64,000 bases of DNA. Source: Nitzschia sp. pyKryTriq1 (taxonomy: Eukaryota; Bacillariophyta; Bacillariophyceae; Bacillariales; Bacillariaceae). The notes beneath the pieces were generated by a model. The model saw nothing but the letters and a program-made list of their open reading frames with translations, was not told where the DNA came from and made no database searches. Shown one piece after another: positions 20,703 to 31,706 of this stretch. A program made the position numbers and the translations under genes. Positions within the stretch are counted from its first letter, which is position 1, and each line of letters begins with the position of its first letter. The DNA lies in NCBI GenBank assembly GCA_956465555.1, contig OY101120.1, positions 806,001-870,000 on the forward strand, given 5' to 3'.

Positions 20703-21956
20703 TCATGATGATCCCTCGCTTTCCAGGTCGGAAATGCACGGAAGGCTGCTGCTGCTTCCCGTGTCTTTCTGGAACGATTTTTGTTCCAAACTCATCGAAC
20801 TTCTCGATTGTCTGGAGTTTCGCAACGCTTCTTGGAGCAAGGAAGCTCTTCGGCGTTGGCCTGGAGGGGTGAAACTAATCGCCTCTTTTTCAAGAGACTT
20901 CCAAAGCACCTGATACCACCATTTGCTACTGTGCTGCGCCCGAAGTCGAAGATAGGTAGGGCGGATGACGATCAAACAATTCCAGAATCCTTGGAGAGGA
21001 AGGAAGATTCGATTCAAGACTCGAAGCCAAAATCCATGCTTCACACCTGCAAATCGCAGAACCTTGATTGCGAAGCCACAACTATACGTAAGCAGAAACG
21101 CAGCCACAAACAGCAAAGCTTGACTAGCTACAGCCGAAGACCTCTTGGTGGCGGCCGAAGAACCTTTGAAAACAGAAAGGGAATCGACACCTTGTCTCGC
21201 TGTCTGGTTCGCTTGTCTGGGATAGAAAATGCATATGGATGTCATGGATAGAACGACAAAGAGGAAACAAGCAAGCAGTGGCGCACCTCCAAAAATCGTG
21301 CTGTACATTTTTGCATCTTTTCCTCGCGTGCATTCCATCCCTGAAATATCTGCACACCCTGGGAAATGAGAAACAATGGCAGTTTTCATGGTGAGCTATA
21401 TTATACGTCACGACTTGCTTGAAGATAGTTATGGCGTTGGCTTACCTGGTGGATACGGTTCCACCCAGCAGAATGTTCCGTTGGAGTTGTACAAATCCAG
21501 CACTAGACCAGTGATGGCAGTTCCGAATGCAAATCCAATTGCCAGGAGATGAAGCAACCCCTCTACATATTTTTGAAACCATTCATCACTGATCATGGAG
21601 ACTATCCGTATGGAGTAGTAGAAAGCAAGTATCGCGTCGTAGATCGGGACAGCAGCCCCTATTTGGAGCAAAAATGCTTGAGCTTCGCAGGTTGCCAAGG
21701 TACCATGTGCCCCAACCACTAGTGGCTCTCCAGCCGGGGAAGCAGTCGCCCCTGCTATCCAGCTTATTGAACTAAATAGATCGAAGAAACTCAATCCTAT
21801 CAAAATCCTATCCCGAGGCGAAGAAAAGTGTTGCCGGAACCATCGAAACGAAGTCGAAAACAACAAGTACAAGGATCCCATCAACGAGAGGCTCCCAGTA
21901 ACAACGGAACAAGCAAATAGGGTATAGAGTTGTTTTTCACTCAGGTTTTCACTCAT
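20703..21956 (-). CDS. Seven-transmembrane receptor (GPCR-like)
   Basis: Two exons, 21956..21446 and 21358..20703, give 388 residues. The 87-nt intron (donor GTAAGC, acceptor TTTCCCAG) joins EPYPPG-CADISGMEC in frame. Seven hydrophobic helices can be placed: three to four in exon 1 (from LYTLFACSVV to the FGTAITGLVL helix) and three in exon 2 (APLLACFLFVVL, ALLFVAAFLLTY, RIFLPLQGFWNCLIV). The last helix has the PLQGFWN-x-LI-x-IRP pattern seen in cAMP-receptor-like GPCRs of amoebae and stramenopiles. Helix 3 begins with a Cys (TCEAQAF), and a matching loop Cys may form the usual disulphide. The C-tail is Ser-rich with many possible phosphorylation sites. The ligand is unknown. Confidence 0.82.
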
Positions 21957-23415
21957 GATTTCACTTTTTTTAATGATATGATCAAGAGCAGGTGGAAAAA
22001 TACTTTTTGAACGAGAAGCCTGGGGGTAGTTGTTGGTTTGGGTTGTGGTTCGCTTTTGTGGGATGATAAAAGGAAACAGTGCGTTCCACTTTCCACTGCT
22101 CTATCGTATTCCACTGCTCTACCGGACTCATCCACTACTAAAAATACCGGTACCGTAGCACTGTAGTAGATAGAGAGCTTGTTCGTACTGTAAGCGGAAA
22201 GCGGAATAATGATGATGGGTTTGGCGGTTCTCCACCAGCAGTAGAAGTTTCGTACTTTATATGCCCTCGACCCAACTAGTTTCTCCGAAATCTTGTCGTT
22301 GTATAAGTAGTATTCGTGCTTGTATCATTACTCATTGCAGTAAAAGTACAGGACAAGTCTGCTACTGGTAGGACGAAGTACGGTACCATTACCTGGTGCC
22401 TGGTCCTAATTATTTATCCATGTACAGTACAGTTCTTGTACCGAGCGAAAGCAAATAACTCCGAAAGCGTCGAGTTCGCAGTTCGCATGTTACTGGTGTA
22501 CAGTACAGTGCGCTCGATTACGAAAGAAAAATTACTCCGAACAACGCGTGTTGAGAGAGCAGTATAGCACAGTTAGTAGTGTACCTGTAGTTCGTTCTCG
22601 GATGGAGTAGTATCACACAGTACAGTACCAGGTACCCTGGTACGTTGGATTGGGCTTCTGGGGTAATTATTATGATGTGTATTATTTACGTTTTGTGTTC
22701 GCGAAGGCTCTCAATCGAAGCTGGAATGTTGTTCTCTCTAGATCACACTTTGTCCGACAGGCGCGCAGACCCGACGGACGAGGACAGACTGGTCTGCTCC
22801 CCCGTCCGGCTACCGGTGCATGGTCGACAAGAAGATTGAAAGTGAAAACTAAACCGCGTGGCCCTTCACAACCAAACCAAGGCAGCTATGTTGTCTAACA
22901 CGCATGTCGAACGATGTACCCAAAGAGAAGAGTCGAAAGGTGTTCTATCGGTATGTAGAGAGGGCTACGGTAGTAAGAGAAGCTTGTTTATGCTGAGTCC
23001 ATTTGAGGCCGATGTCACGTGCCCCAAAATGCGCGATATGACGTTTGAGTGAGTCCATTTGCGCCAGCCGCACGCCGCTAGCAAGTGTAGCAAGACATGA
23101 TTCTTGAGCTCGAGCGAATCACGAGCAAGTTGACTAACTCGATTGACCTCTCACGAATACGAGTACAACACCCCCAAAAATGTTGTAATTATTGTGAGAC
23201 GACAATGACAACAATGACCCATGGCGACACATGCAATGTATTATTGATTGTCGACGAAAGACGATAATCTACGGTACTGGTACCGTGACACAAGTAGACA
23301 CTTCCCTGGTTGCTCCAACGAATTCTCTGTCAGCATTACCCGCACTGACTGCGTATATTCGTCCGCACTATAGACCTACTCATATGCAACGATCGACAAG
23401 GGTGGCAGCGAGTTT
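21957..23415. other. 1.5 kb intergenic region rich in GTAC words
   Basis: Divergent promoter space between the receptor and the first glycosyltransferase-like gene. GTAC words occur at ~22145-22200, 22374-22445, 22494-22512, 22615-22645 and 23270-23292, for example CAGTACCAGGTACCCTGGTAC and TACGGTACTGGTACCGTG. No gene is supported. Confidence 0.5.
22615..22645. repeat. GTAC palindromic cluster
   Basis: Reads ACACAGTACAGTACCAGGTA followed by CCCTGGTACG, an interrupted inverted repeat around GGTACC. It is the same word family as in the other gaps. Confidence 0.55.
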
Positions 23416-25038
23416 GTGACTGTTGTCGGCACATCACCGAGAATAAGGATGGGCTATTATCTCGGCAATACAATACTAATTAAGGGAGCAAACACTGGAG
23501 CCCGACGATGTTATAAATTTTGGCTTGCAGCAGCAGCCATGACCGTCGTCTACATTGCTGTCGCCTTTTTCTGCTGGTTCTCCCCATCAGTATCCCACCA
23601 TTTTTCGCTCCACGCGACACACTGTTCGAACTACTTCATTCCAACGATCTTCCGCTCACCGGCGACACGTACCGGTATTTTCCCATCTTCGTCTCCAACA
23701 GATTATCACCGCCGTCTGCTCGAGGAGCACTTCCGGCCCCGCCCTCGGCCACTTCGCGTTCTTTACACTATTACAACACTTGCTGAATACGACACTGGTT
23801 CAAGAGCGACTACGAAAGGGCATGATCGGATGCAGAGAGTGCTGATCCCCGTCATGAAACAAACCGTCGAAAGTTTGCTGGAGCAAGGGTATGAAGTCGA
23901 CGTCTTTATTGTCGCACATTTCACAATGACACGGGAACATTTGATACGGCAGGCCTTGCCCGAAAAAGTGGGTCTGTCTATTTGGGATGATGCGTCGCCG
24001 ATGTCCTATAATCCTGAAAAGCGTGACGACCCCAAGAGCCAATTGCAGGTCAATACTTTAGGCCTGGCCCGTCAACATCGATTTGTCGTCAGGCAACATT
24101 TGTTTGACTACGACTTTTTCATGTGTTTTGAGGATGACATGATTCTCAAAGGAGGTCATGTGGCCAATCATCTGGAGATGACACAACAACTGTATCGACT
24201 CCGAGAGAGCGCTCCTGACACTATCGACCCAACCACCAACACAGAGCCGGTAGGAACCTTGAGCAAGACTCAATTGAAACGGATTTTTCCGGGAGTTATG
24301 AGAGTTGAAGTGTTGTTGGAAGAAGAAAAATATGGAACTCAAAGTCAGCTGGATCCCGTGCCTGTCCACCCACACCCCCCACTCGAATCGGAGACATGTT
24401 GTCAACTCATCAATGCGACAGTCAGTCCCACTAGACCCGCCTCCCCCGCTTCGGACAAGGTATTTTTATGGGAGACGGGGATCCGTGCCTTGGGTGTACG
24501 TTATATTCCTCAAGTCGGCTATGTCGCCTTTCAACGGGGACCGTCCGTTCGCGATTGGGAACGAAATGTAAGTATCGCAGACTACTGGGCGGGCAAGGAT
24601 GGCTACTTTGGCGGGGATCGTCGACCACAAGCAGGAGACTTTGGCTACATTAATAATCAGGGAGGTTGGATGGGCACGCGGCAACAGATCTGGGAATGGC
24701 ACACAGAAGTTTGCCTGGGAGGGTTTTTGCCACCCTACTATGCACCTCATTTCAATTATAACGGCCTGGATCCGAGAAATGTCGAGTGGTGGAGCGGAGC
24801 CATGGGTTTGGTAACAAGTCGGCATGCCTGCAATATGCAACGAATTCTGAGTTTGGACATTGACAAATTTCCAAAACATTTGATCTATCACTCGGCCAAC
24901 AATAAACAGCGTCAGCTGCAGGGCAAGAAGAAGAAATTTGTGAAGATTGACAATTTATACGGTCAACTCTTGACCACGCAACTCAACTACGAAAAGAAAT
25001 TTCATCCCACGACTCATCAGAATAATGCCTTATGGTGA
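23416..25038 (+). CDS. Golgi-type glycosyltransferase-like protein, copy 1
   Basis: A 540-residue type II membrane protein: one hydrophobic helix at ~37-57, a stem, then a large luminal domain. The start is 23416 or the next Met (23449), before the helix. Features of a GT-A-type transferase: LRVLYTITT at the start of the domain and CFEDDM with D240-D241 (a DxD-like metal motif after a run of hydrophobics). A conserved C-terminal block includes NNQGGWMGTR, IWEWHTE, GLDPRNVEWWSG and a final HSANNKQ. The next gene downstream (25626) is a clear paralogue in the same direction. I cannot name the CAZy family. A role in wall or secreted glycans is inferred from topology. Confidence 0.75.
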   Translation: MTVVGTSPRIRMGYYLGNTILIKGANTGARRCYKFWLAAAAMTVVYIAVAFFCWFSPSVSHHFSLHATHCSNYFIPTIFRSPATRTGIFPSSSPTDYHRRLLEEHFRPRPRPLRVLYTITTLAEYDTGSRATTKGHDRMQRVLIPVMKQTVESLLEQGYEVDVFIVAHFTMTREHLIRQALPEKVGLSIWDDASPMSYNPEKRDDPKSQLQVNTLGLARQHRFVVRQHLFDYDFFMCFEDDMILKGGHVANHLEMTQQLYRLRESAPDTIDPTTNTEPVGTLSKTQLKRIFPGVMRVEVLLEEEKYGTQSQLDPVPVHPHPPLESETCCQLINATVSPTRPASPASDKVFLWETGIRALGVRYIPQVGYVAFQRGPSVRDWERNVSIADYWAGKDGYFGGDRRPQAGDFGYINNQGGWMGTRQQIWEWHTEVCLGGFLPPYYAPHFNYNGLDPRNVEWWSGAMGLVTSRHACNMQRILSLDIDKFPKHLIYHSANNKQRQLQGKKKKFVKIDNLYGQLLTTQLNYEKKFHPTTHQNNALW

Positions 25039-25625
25039 CCATGCAACAATTTAGTACGCTCTCTCCTGCTCTTTGATCTACTGCATTCCTAGTACGGTAG
25101 AGAGTAGCTACTAACTAGAGAATAATAACCCCCTGAACTCGATACAAGAAGTAGCGTCTTGTCTCTCTACTAGTAGAGTAGAGGCTCTTGTACTACTACC
25201 ACTAGTAGTAGAGCTATAAAATAACAATGTTATGTTGACTGGTATTTGCTGTACTGTACCGTTATAGGTACAAGTCGCTGTATCGTACAGGTACGTTACC
25301 TGGTACCTGGTATGGTATGGTCATCATCCGTCCTTTCCTCGTTTAGTCACATTGGTCAACCATCATATGAGGCGGCGCGGGGGGGAAGTGTCGTACCGCG
25401 GTACGTTACAAGTACAGGTACATACTTGTATTTTGTATTCATTCATTATTTTATTGATAATCGATTTTATCATACCGTACATCAACCAGCCACAATAATG
25501 ATGAGCCATGTCTGTACTGTAGGTTGTTGACGATGACGTCGATCTACTAATATTTATGTTTAGCAAATAGCGACCTCGGTGAGATCCTTCTGAAAGGGGT
25601 CAAAAATGCCATCATAACAGCATCA
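25039..25625. repeat. Spacer between paralogues with GTAC words
   Basis: Separates the two glycosyltransferase-like genes. It has CTAGTAGTAG-type simple sequence (~25160-25212), CTGTACTGTACCG (25250-25262), ACCTGGTACCTGGTATGG (25299-25316) and CGTACCGCGGTACG (25392-25405). Confidence 0.5.
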
Positions 25626-27140
25626 ATGTTGGGCGACGACAAGCGGGGGAAGATCGTCTCTGCGAACAAGGCGCGAGCCGTTCACTGGGAAATAGCAGGA
25701 CTATTGGTCTGTCTCGGGTGTGTACTGTGGTGGACTATTACATGCCTACTATCACTGCTTACTTCCCGTCATTCCCAGGCGTTCGTTCCCGTGACATCAA
25801 GTGTGCGTGGCGGTCCACCATTGAAAGTCCTGTACATAGTCACGACATCGAACCAATACGACAGTGGAGAGCGGGACACTGCTTTTGGCTCTGATCGGCT
25901 AAAACGAACTTTGATCCCAGTGGTGAGAGAAGGCATTGAAAGTATGATCCTGTCGGGACTAGAAGTCGATCTGTTTTTGATTTGTCATTACAACATGACG
26001 AGACGACATTTAGTCCAGGAAGCTCTCCCTCCCACAGTGGGGCTGGAAATTTGGGACGATGCGAGCCCGCTGGGTTACAAGCTGGAAGACAAGAAACACG
26101 CCAACCACATACAACACATTACCCGAGCCTTGGCGAGACAGCACCGCTATGTCGTCAAGGACAAGCTCATGGATTATGACTTATTTGCCGTTTTTGAAGA
26201 TGATATGCTGATCACGGGTGATACGATACGCAATTTTGTGGAAGTCACTCAAGATTTGGATGGATTGCGAGCCGAGGCTTCCGAGAGGCTGCCCTTATCT
26301 GCGGCAACAATGTACGGAGACAACTTTTTCGGCAATCTGACAAAAGATCGGCTACAACGAATGATACCGGGCTTCATTCGGGTGGAAATTTTATTGGACG
26401 ATCAAAAATACGGGGCCCAATATAAGCTTGACCCAGTCCCGATCACCGATCGTCCTCTGGTGGATCCCAACCCCTGTTGCCAGCTGCGCAATCCACTCAC
26501 TTTGAGTCGCATTCGTCCTCAAAACCCACGATCAGACCAGCTGGTGTTATGGGAAACAAGTATCAAAGCCTTGGGAATACGAAAAATGCCTTCTCAATCC
26601 AAGCTGCTCGACTGGGTCGTTCTACAACGGGGAACTCGTGAATTCAATCCGTCTTACTATGTTGGCGATTATTGGTCTGGAGTCGATGGTTATTATCAGA
26701 ATACAAAAGATAAATATCGACCCGATGCGAAGCAATTTCGGTACATCAACAATCAAGGTGGATGGATGGCTACACGCAAACAAATATGGGAGTGGCATAC
26801 CGAAATCTGTCCGGGCGGCTTTCTTCCACCGTACGAGGACCCGGAATATCATCTTGACGGGCTTGATAAACGAAATGTCGAATACTGGAGTGGTGGCATG
26901 TCCATCTTCACCAGGGAGCATGGTTGCAATCTACAACGACTCATTCCCCTGGACCCAGATCGTTTTGCACGATCCTTACTGTATCATACATCGAACAACA
27001 AACAAAAGCAATTCAAAATCAAGCCAGATATTATGGTCAAAGTTAATGACTTTCTGGGTCAGCTCAATACTGTTCGGAAGAATGCCGAGGCCGAACTTCA
27101 ACGTAGGGCATACGAGGCTGCGCATGGTACCCCACGTTGA
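25626..27140 (+). CDS. Golgi-type glycosyltransferase-like protein, copy 2
   Basis: A 504-residue paralogue of the upstream protein. It shares the anchor helix (~25-45), LKVLYIVTTS, a VDLFLICHYNMTR block matching VDVFIVAHFTMTR in copy 1, VFEDDM with D192-D193, NNQGGWMATR, IWEWHTEIC, GLDKRNVEYWSG and HTSNNKQ. The catalytic-domain core is well conserved while stems and ends differ, so the duplication is not recent. The specificities may have diverged, as the loop between the DD motif and the C-terminal block varies. Confidence 0.75.
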   Translation: MLGDDKRGKIVSANKARAVHWEIAGLLVCLGCVLWWTITCLLSLLTSRHSQAFVPVTSSVRGGPPLKVLYIVTTSNQYDSGERDTAFGSDRLKRTLIPVVREGIESMILSGLEVDLFLICHYNMTRRHLVQEALPPTVGLEIWDDASPLGYKLEDKKHANHIQHITRALARQHRYVVKDKLMDYDLFAVFEDDMLITGDTIRNFVEVTQDLDGLRAEASERLPLSAATMYGDNFFGNLTKDRLQRMIPGFIRVEILLDDQKYGAQYKLDPVPITDRPLVDPNPCCQLRNPLTLSRIRPQNPRSDQLVLWETSIKALGIRKMPSQSKLLDWVVLQRGTREFNPSYYVGDYWSGVDGYYQNTKDKYRPDAKQFRYINNQGGWMATRKQIWEWHTEICPGGFLPPYEDPEYHLDGLDKRNVEYWSGGMSIFTREHGCNLQRLIPLDPDRFARSLLYHTSNNKQKQFKIKPDIMVKVNDFLGQLNTVRKNAEAELQRRAYEAAHGTPR

Positions 27141-27291
27141 ATGCATCGTGTAATGGGCACCTAACGTTGTGAGCTTCGAAGACAAAGAGTAGTCTACGAC
27201 GGAGGTCTAAAATGAAAAATGTTCTGTACAAAGGATGGTCCAGTATTCCTACCCGGAATCTCAGAGCCCATAATCCAAGGTAAAGTAATTT

Positions 27292-29152
27292 CTAGGCGCT
27301 ATTGCATTCAAGGCGGTGTTCGTTATCATCCAGATATACGACGACCTGGGCGTAGTCCGGCGAAGGATGTTCGTACACTAAATCGCATACCTTGATCACT
27401 AAATCAAGACCCGTGCCATCAAAATTTGGCTGTCGAAAGGTATCCGTTCCATCATCGTTATCTAAGGTGGCAATCAGCCAACTTTGTGTGGCGGCCTCGC
27501 GTTCTTGGCTCACCACAGTGACCTTGTCTCCGAAGCCTTGAACTTCTTTGTTCACGCCTTGCTTTCGGTTGTACATGACATACAGGTCGGGAAAGTCCTG
27601 GGTCTGTTCATGGGTAGTTTCGATCTTCAGCACCACCCTAAACAAATCGTCTGTGTATTCGGCGTTCTTGTTGTAAGCATCGATACCAGTCAGCTGACCA
27701 GCCCAGCTTCTGGACATCGGCTGAATCAGATCATGTCCTTGTTTGTCAGTGTCGTTGTACCAACCCAAATACCAACTTTTGGCTGCATTGAAACACATCT
27801 CTGGAGCATCCCATTCATAGAGGTGAGCGCCTACAAATTCCAAGTGAAAAATGCAGCAAGGAATGGTTCAGTATCGCCACTCGAAGGTGAAAAGCCGGTT
27901 AAATCGGGTCGCATCATCTACGTACCTTCAAAACAAGTTGGGTCTCCGTATTCAACGTTGTCATAGCCCGAGTGCCTCATTCCGAGGCAGTGTCCGACTT
28001 CGTGCATCTGAATGAGAACTACTGCTACATTGTCGTTGTTGAAGATCGATTTTCGGCCCCGGACTGCAGCGTAGGCTCCTGCTCCACGGAAATCAGCACC
28101 AGGAGGCAGAACATAGAGGGAATAATCAAAATCAAGCTCGGTCTGGCCCACCAAGAAGTTAGGGATAGCATCCGTTGTCCATCTCTGGACATCTTCCCGG
28201 TCAATGCCCTCGACAGCTTGGTTGATGAAAACATCTAGAACACCGTCTACAATGTTTGCTCCGATTGCCGGCACAAAGTCAAGTTTCCCACCACTGCATG
28301 CAAAATATTGATTGCGCTATACCCGATGAAATCCAGGCGTGACACAGCAAACAATTAGACTTTGTCGTGCTGGGACTTCATGGCGTCCACTAGTCTACCC
28401 TCTTCCACACTGTATTATACGAATACGATTACTCACCAGATTGATAGCGTCTCCGTATGTTCCAAAAAGTACATCGGAAATTTCTTGAGCGCTTAGGTCC
28501 GGCTCTACCCCAGCTCCATCGGTCACTCTAACTACTAGCATTGAAACTTCACCCTGCACCTTTGTGGTCCATACGTCGGAATCAGCGCGTGTTGTCATAG
28601 AAGTGGTTATTGTATCGCCGACAGTGTTCAGACTCAATTGAACCAGGGGATTTTTGGCGTAGTTTGTTTCGTTTGTCAAAGTAGCAATTGTAATGTTTGT
28701 ATCCTGCGGGTTCCCAGGAACACCCCTGTGATGGACGATTTGTCCCTCCATGGTCGAAGTTATCGTTAGAACTGTCACACCTGATTCTACATCGTTCTTT
28801 TTAAAGAAATCGTTTGGTATACCCTCGAGAGAAAATTCCCTCCCGGTACCTAAATCGTGGCAACTCCAGACTTCGTCTATACCAAGCTGATCAAAGTCAA
28901 TACCTTGGACGGGGATACCATCTTCGACGAACAATACGCATTCCACCTTTTCTGCATCCTTTCTACCACGTATCTTCTAACAAAAACAAAAATGGTTAGA
29001 GAGAACGGTCCCGTAATTTACATTCGGCTAGGCGCAGGCGATCTTACTCCGTTTGAGTGATTCAGGGCGACGAAGAATGGTACGACAATGGCCAATGCCG
29101 CAAGCAGAGAACCAAAAGGCGACGGCTGCTTGTTGCACAGTCGTAAAAACAT
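27292..29152 (-). CDS. Gametolysin-like (M11) zinc metalloprotease, secreted or anchored
   Basis: Four exons, 29152..29048, 28976..28437, 28316..27926 and 27830..27292, give 524 residues. Introns are 71, 120, 95 nt and one further short gap, with donors GTAAGA, GTGAGT and GTACGT; all joins keep frame. Exon 1 encodes a signal or anchor (hydrophobic LLAALAIVVPFFVAL). The catalytic site is HEVGHCLGMRHSG, a full HExxHxxGxxH zinc motif, followed by VEYGDPTC and CFNAAKSWYLGWY, all typical of peptidase family M11. Upstream, FACSGGKLDFVPAIG is the family's prodomain-catalytic join. After the GDPTC block the expected Met-turn (x-M-G) reads CFEG. M11 proteases degrade cell-wall glycoproteins in Chlamydomonas gamete release; here the substrate is unknown. 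Confidence 0.83.
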
Positions 29153-29971
29153 TTCACAAACTTTCCACCTTGTGACTTTTTATAAAAGCACAACTGAGAT
29201 TTTCGATGCAACCCACATTCAGAGTGGAACATGTTCCACCTACTCGTACGATACTTGCACTTACTACCAGTACGAAGTACGAACCTTCCTTCTGAGTGCT
29301 GTGTCGGTTTTTGACGACTTCGGTGTTCGTTCTTCGTGGTCATCCAGATGCACGAATAAAAGGGCGGGAGGAGCGGGTTTTTTATTTTGTGAGAGGGCTT
29401 GGGTCTTTGCTCTATTTATAGTTTTACGCCCAAAGCAACCAACGGTAGATAGCAATAAGTCATAAATCGGATCCCATAAATCTTTGCAAGAACTATGTAA
29501 AGTCACATGTAGTACGAGAGTACTGTAGAGACAAGGTAGGAGAGCCCCATCCATCCCGCGGCCCGCGCGCGGGCCTGATGATGATGCGATGAATGAAGAA
29601 TGATGATCGATGATGACGACGAAAGAATGATGCTGGATGCTGGCGGATGCATGGCGGTGGCGGTGGCGGTGGCGGTGTACGAGCAGTCGACTAGCACGAG
29701 TAATGGTAGGACGAGTAGTAGTAACGCCAGCCGCGCAGTTACAAAAATAATCACCACCGACCACCGCATCCGGAAGAAGAATCATCATCCACGCAAGACC
29801 ACAAACCTTCAAAAATGCAACCAACAACCAACGCGAGACCAGGAGATACCGTAGGCGATCATCAACCTAAAACTCCTTTCTGCATGCGAGAGTTGTTGAC
29901 ATAGCAAAGAAAAATCACCGGAAGACTACATCCCTACTGACTGTGGCTCGTTGACTGCAATCTTCGTCAAC
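29153..29971. other. Intergenic spacer with GGCGGT repeat and GC palindrome
   Basis: Between the divergent M11 and carrier genes. Notable: a perfect 16-bp palindrome GGCCCGCGCGCGGGCC at 29560-29575, an ATGATG-rich tract just after it, and a four-unit GGCGGT repeat near 29653-29677. A 187-residue minus-strand frame (29264..29827) is His/Ser low complexity and is not counted as a gene. Confidence 0.5.
29653..29677. repeat. GGCGGT hexanucleotide repeat
   Basis: About four tandem units of GGCGGT within the M11-carrier spacer. Short simple sequence. Confidence 0.6.
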
Positions 29972-31103
29972 ATGGGAAACTTGGTGCTTTGGTCGGTCGT
30001 TTTATTGGCTTTGCTTGGATTCGCAGTCGGGGCATACCCAAGGAGGATCGTTTTAAAAGGATCTAGCGAGAAGCCTGTGGGCGCCGTGAATACTTTTCTG
30101 GAAGCACTGAATGGAGCCAAGAAACATCTCGTTTCGGCTGCGGTTGCCCGAAGCGTGTCAATTCTTGGCATGTATCCTTTGGACACAATCAAGACAAGGA
30201 TCCAGATAGAACACCCCAAACCATTTAGCCTCTCGGGACTCTACGGTAAGATATTACATTTCCCCGCATTTTCGATTCTTCCGATCAAGGACTCAACACG
30301 GTGATGCTATTCAACCGCCTGTAGGAGGTGTCACAGGTAGCCTTTTGGGTCAGGTGCCTTACGGCGTTCTTGTGTTTGGATCCTATGAAGTATACAAACG
30401 GGAGCTGATGAAGAAGTTCCCGAAGACAAATCCAATGTTTGTTTTTGCGACGGCCAGTGTTTTGGGTGATCTTACGGGGAGTTTTTGTTTGTGTCCGAGC
30501 GAGGTAATCAAGCAGAAGATACAAGCCGGATTGTTTCCCAACCAGCGCGAGGCCTTGACATCAATTTGGCGTTCGCGGGGCTTTCTTGGCTTTTACGAAG
30601 GTTATTTCGGTGGACTTGCCCGCGATATTCCTTTCCGTGTGGCTCAATTGGTAAGTTATCATTAATCGGCGCGTCTTGTGATCCGTGTCTGTCTCAAAAT
30701 TGTTGTTATTGACACTTCGCTTGAACCATGCGATCTAAAGACAACGTATGAAATGACCAAAAAGCTTTACTTGACATTTAAGGCTCGCCGTGTAAAGAAT
30801 AAGGGCGATGGCAAAGGCTCAGTGGAGTTATCTGCTATAGAATCAGCTGCGTGTGGAGCTTTCGCCGGCTCTATCTCGGCAGCCATTACGAGCCCTCTCG
30901 ACCGCATCAAAACAATATTAATGACCGACGGTGCTGCCTATGGGGGGTCTGTGATAACCTGCGCGACAAAGATATTTCAAGAAGAAGGTATTCGTGGTCT
31001 CGCTACTGGGATGGTGCCACGCGTCGTCTACATTGCTCCTAGCGTTGCGGTGTTCTTTGTTGCCTACGAAGCTTGTCAGCAAAGACTCAAGAATTGGTCT
31101 TGA
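29972..31103 (+). CDS. Mitochondrial carrier family protein (S-adenosylmethionine-carrier-like)
   Basis: Three exons, 29972..30245, 30325..30650 and 30741..31103, give 320 residues. Introns (79 and 90 nt) have donors GTAAGA and GTAAGT; joining gives GLYG-GVTGSLL and RVAQL-TTYEM in frame. All three carrier signature repeats are present: YPLDTIKTRIQ, CPSEVIKQKIQ and SPLDRIKTILM. RDIPFRVAQ before the third repeat is close to the SAM carrier (SLC25A26) pattern RDxPFRxxQ, so AdoMet import into an organelle is the likely job. The start at 29972 is the first Met (an upstream in-frame TTG is not used). The N-terminus LVLWSVVLLALLGFAVGAY is more signal-like than in most carriers, hence plastid envelope is as possible as mitochondrion. 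Confidence 0.85.
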
Positions 31104-31355
31104 TAGGATAGCTGGGTAGGCTCTATAGCGATTGATGCGTCGGTCAACCTTGACTTATTTGAACTAGACTAGCAGTCACATGGCCCGTCCCCTTTAGTAA
31201 AAGGCATCCCATTGACGTGACATGGACCATCAACCAAACGACTGACGCCCTTCAAATACAACTTGAGCAACCTCGCGCATCCTCGATAAATTTCGATGCA
31301 TCGCACGCTCCCTTCAGAAAAGCACTGGAAGCAACAAAAGAAATCCAACGTACTC

Positions 31356-31706
31356 TTAGAAAAGCCCGAAGAACTTCTTTTCCTCCTTTGCCGGCGGCTC
31401 GGGCTCTTCGTCGTACTTCACTTTGGCGAACGTTTTCTTTCCTTGAACATCTTTTAGGTCGGTGTATCCACGGGCCTTTCGTTCATCGGCTCGCTTGCGC
31501 TGCTCCATACGTTTTTTCTCATCGAACGCCTTTTGCTTTTGGAAAGCGGAGTCCTCCCCTTTGTAACCGGCCTCCATCGACTGGACGAATTTGTCAAATA
31601 TTCCATGTCTGGCCGATGCATGTCGCACGCTGCGAGATGTTGTGGGCTGGAAACCCGAAGCTGCCAGGGCAACCAGCAACAATGAAAGTAGAAACAATAC
31701 GCGCAT
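31356..31706 (-). CDS. Small plastid-targeted protein
   Basis: A 116-residue protein with an N-terminal signal peptide (MRVLFLLSLLLVALAA) ending in ASGF, with F19 at the expected plastid cleavage point; the following ~15 residues are Ser/Arg rich like a transit peptide. The mature part is highly charged and helical (FQKQKAFDEKKRMEQRKR), contains YTDLKDVQGKKTF and ends with a Lys/Phe tail KKFFGLF. No domain is recognised. Location in the plastid stroma is inferred from the leader. Confidence 0.75.
   Translation of the reverse strand: MRVLFLLSLLLVALAASGFQPTTSRSVRHASARHGIFDKFVQSMEAGYKGEDSAFQKQKAFDEKKRMEQRKRADERKARGYTDLKDVQGKKTFAKVKYDEEPEPPAKEEKKFFGLF

Noticed and set aside
29170-29186. TATA-like TATAAAAAG on the minus strand before the M11 gene
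   Set aside because: It lies only ~22 nt before the predicted start codon, too close for a normal TATA box unless the start is wrong.
29264-29827. 187-residue minus-strand frame with a signal-like start
   Set aside because: Mostly His/Ser low complexity translated from simple repeats; it overlaps the promoter region of the M11 gene and shows no domain.
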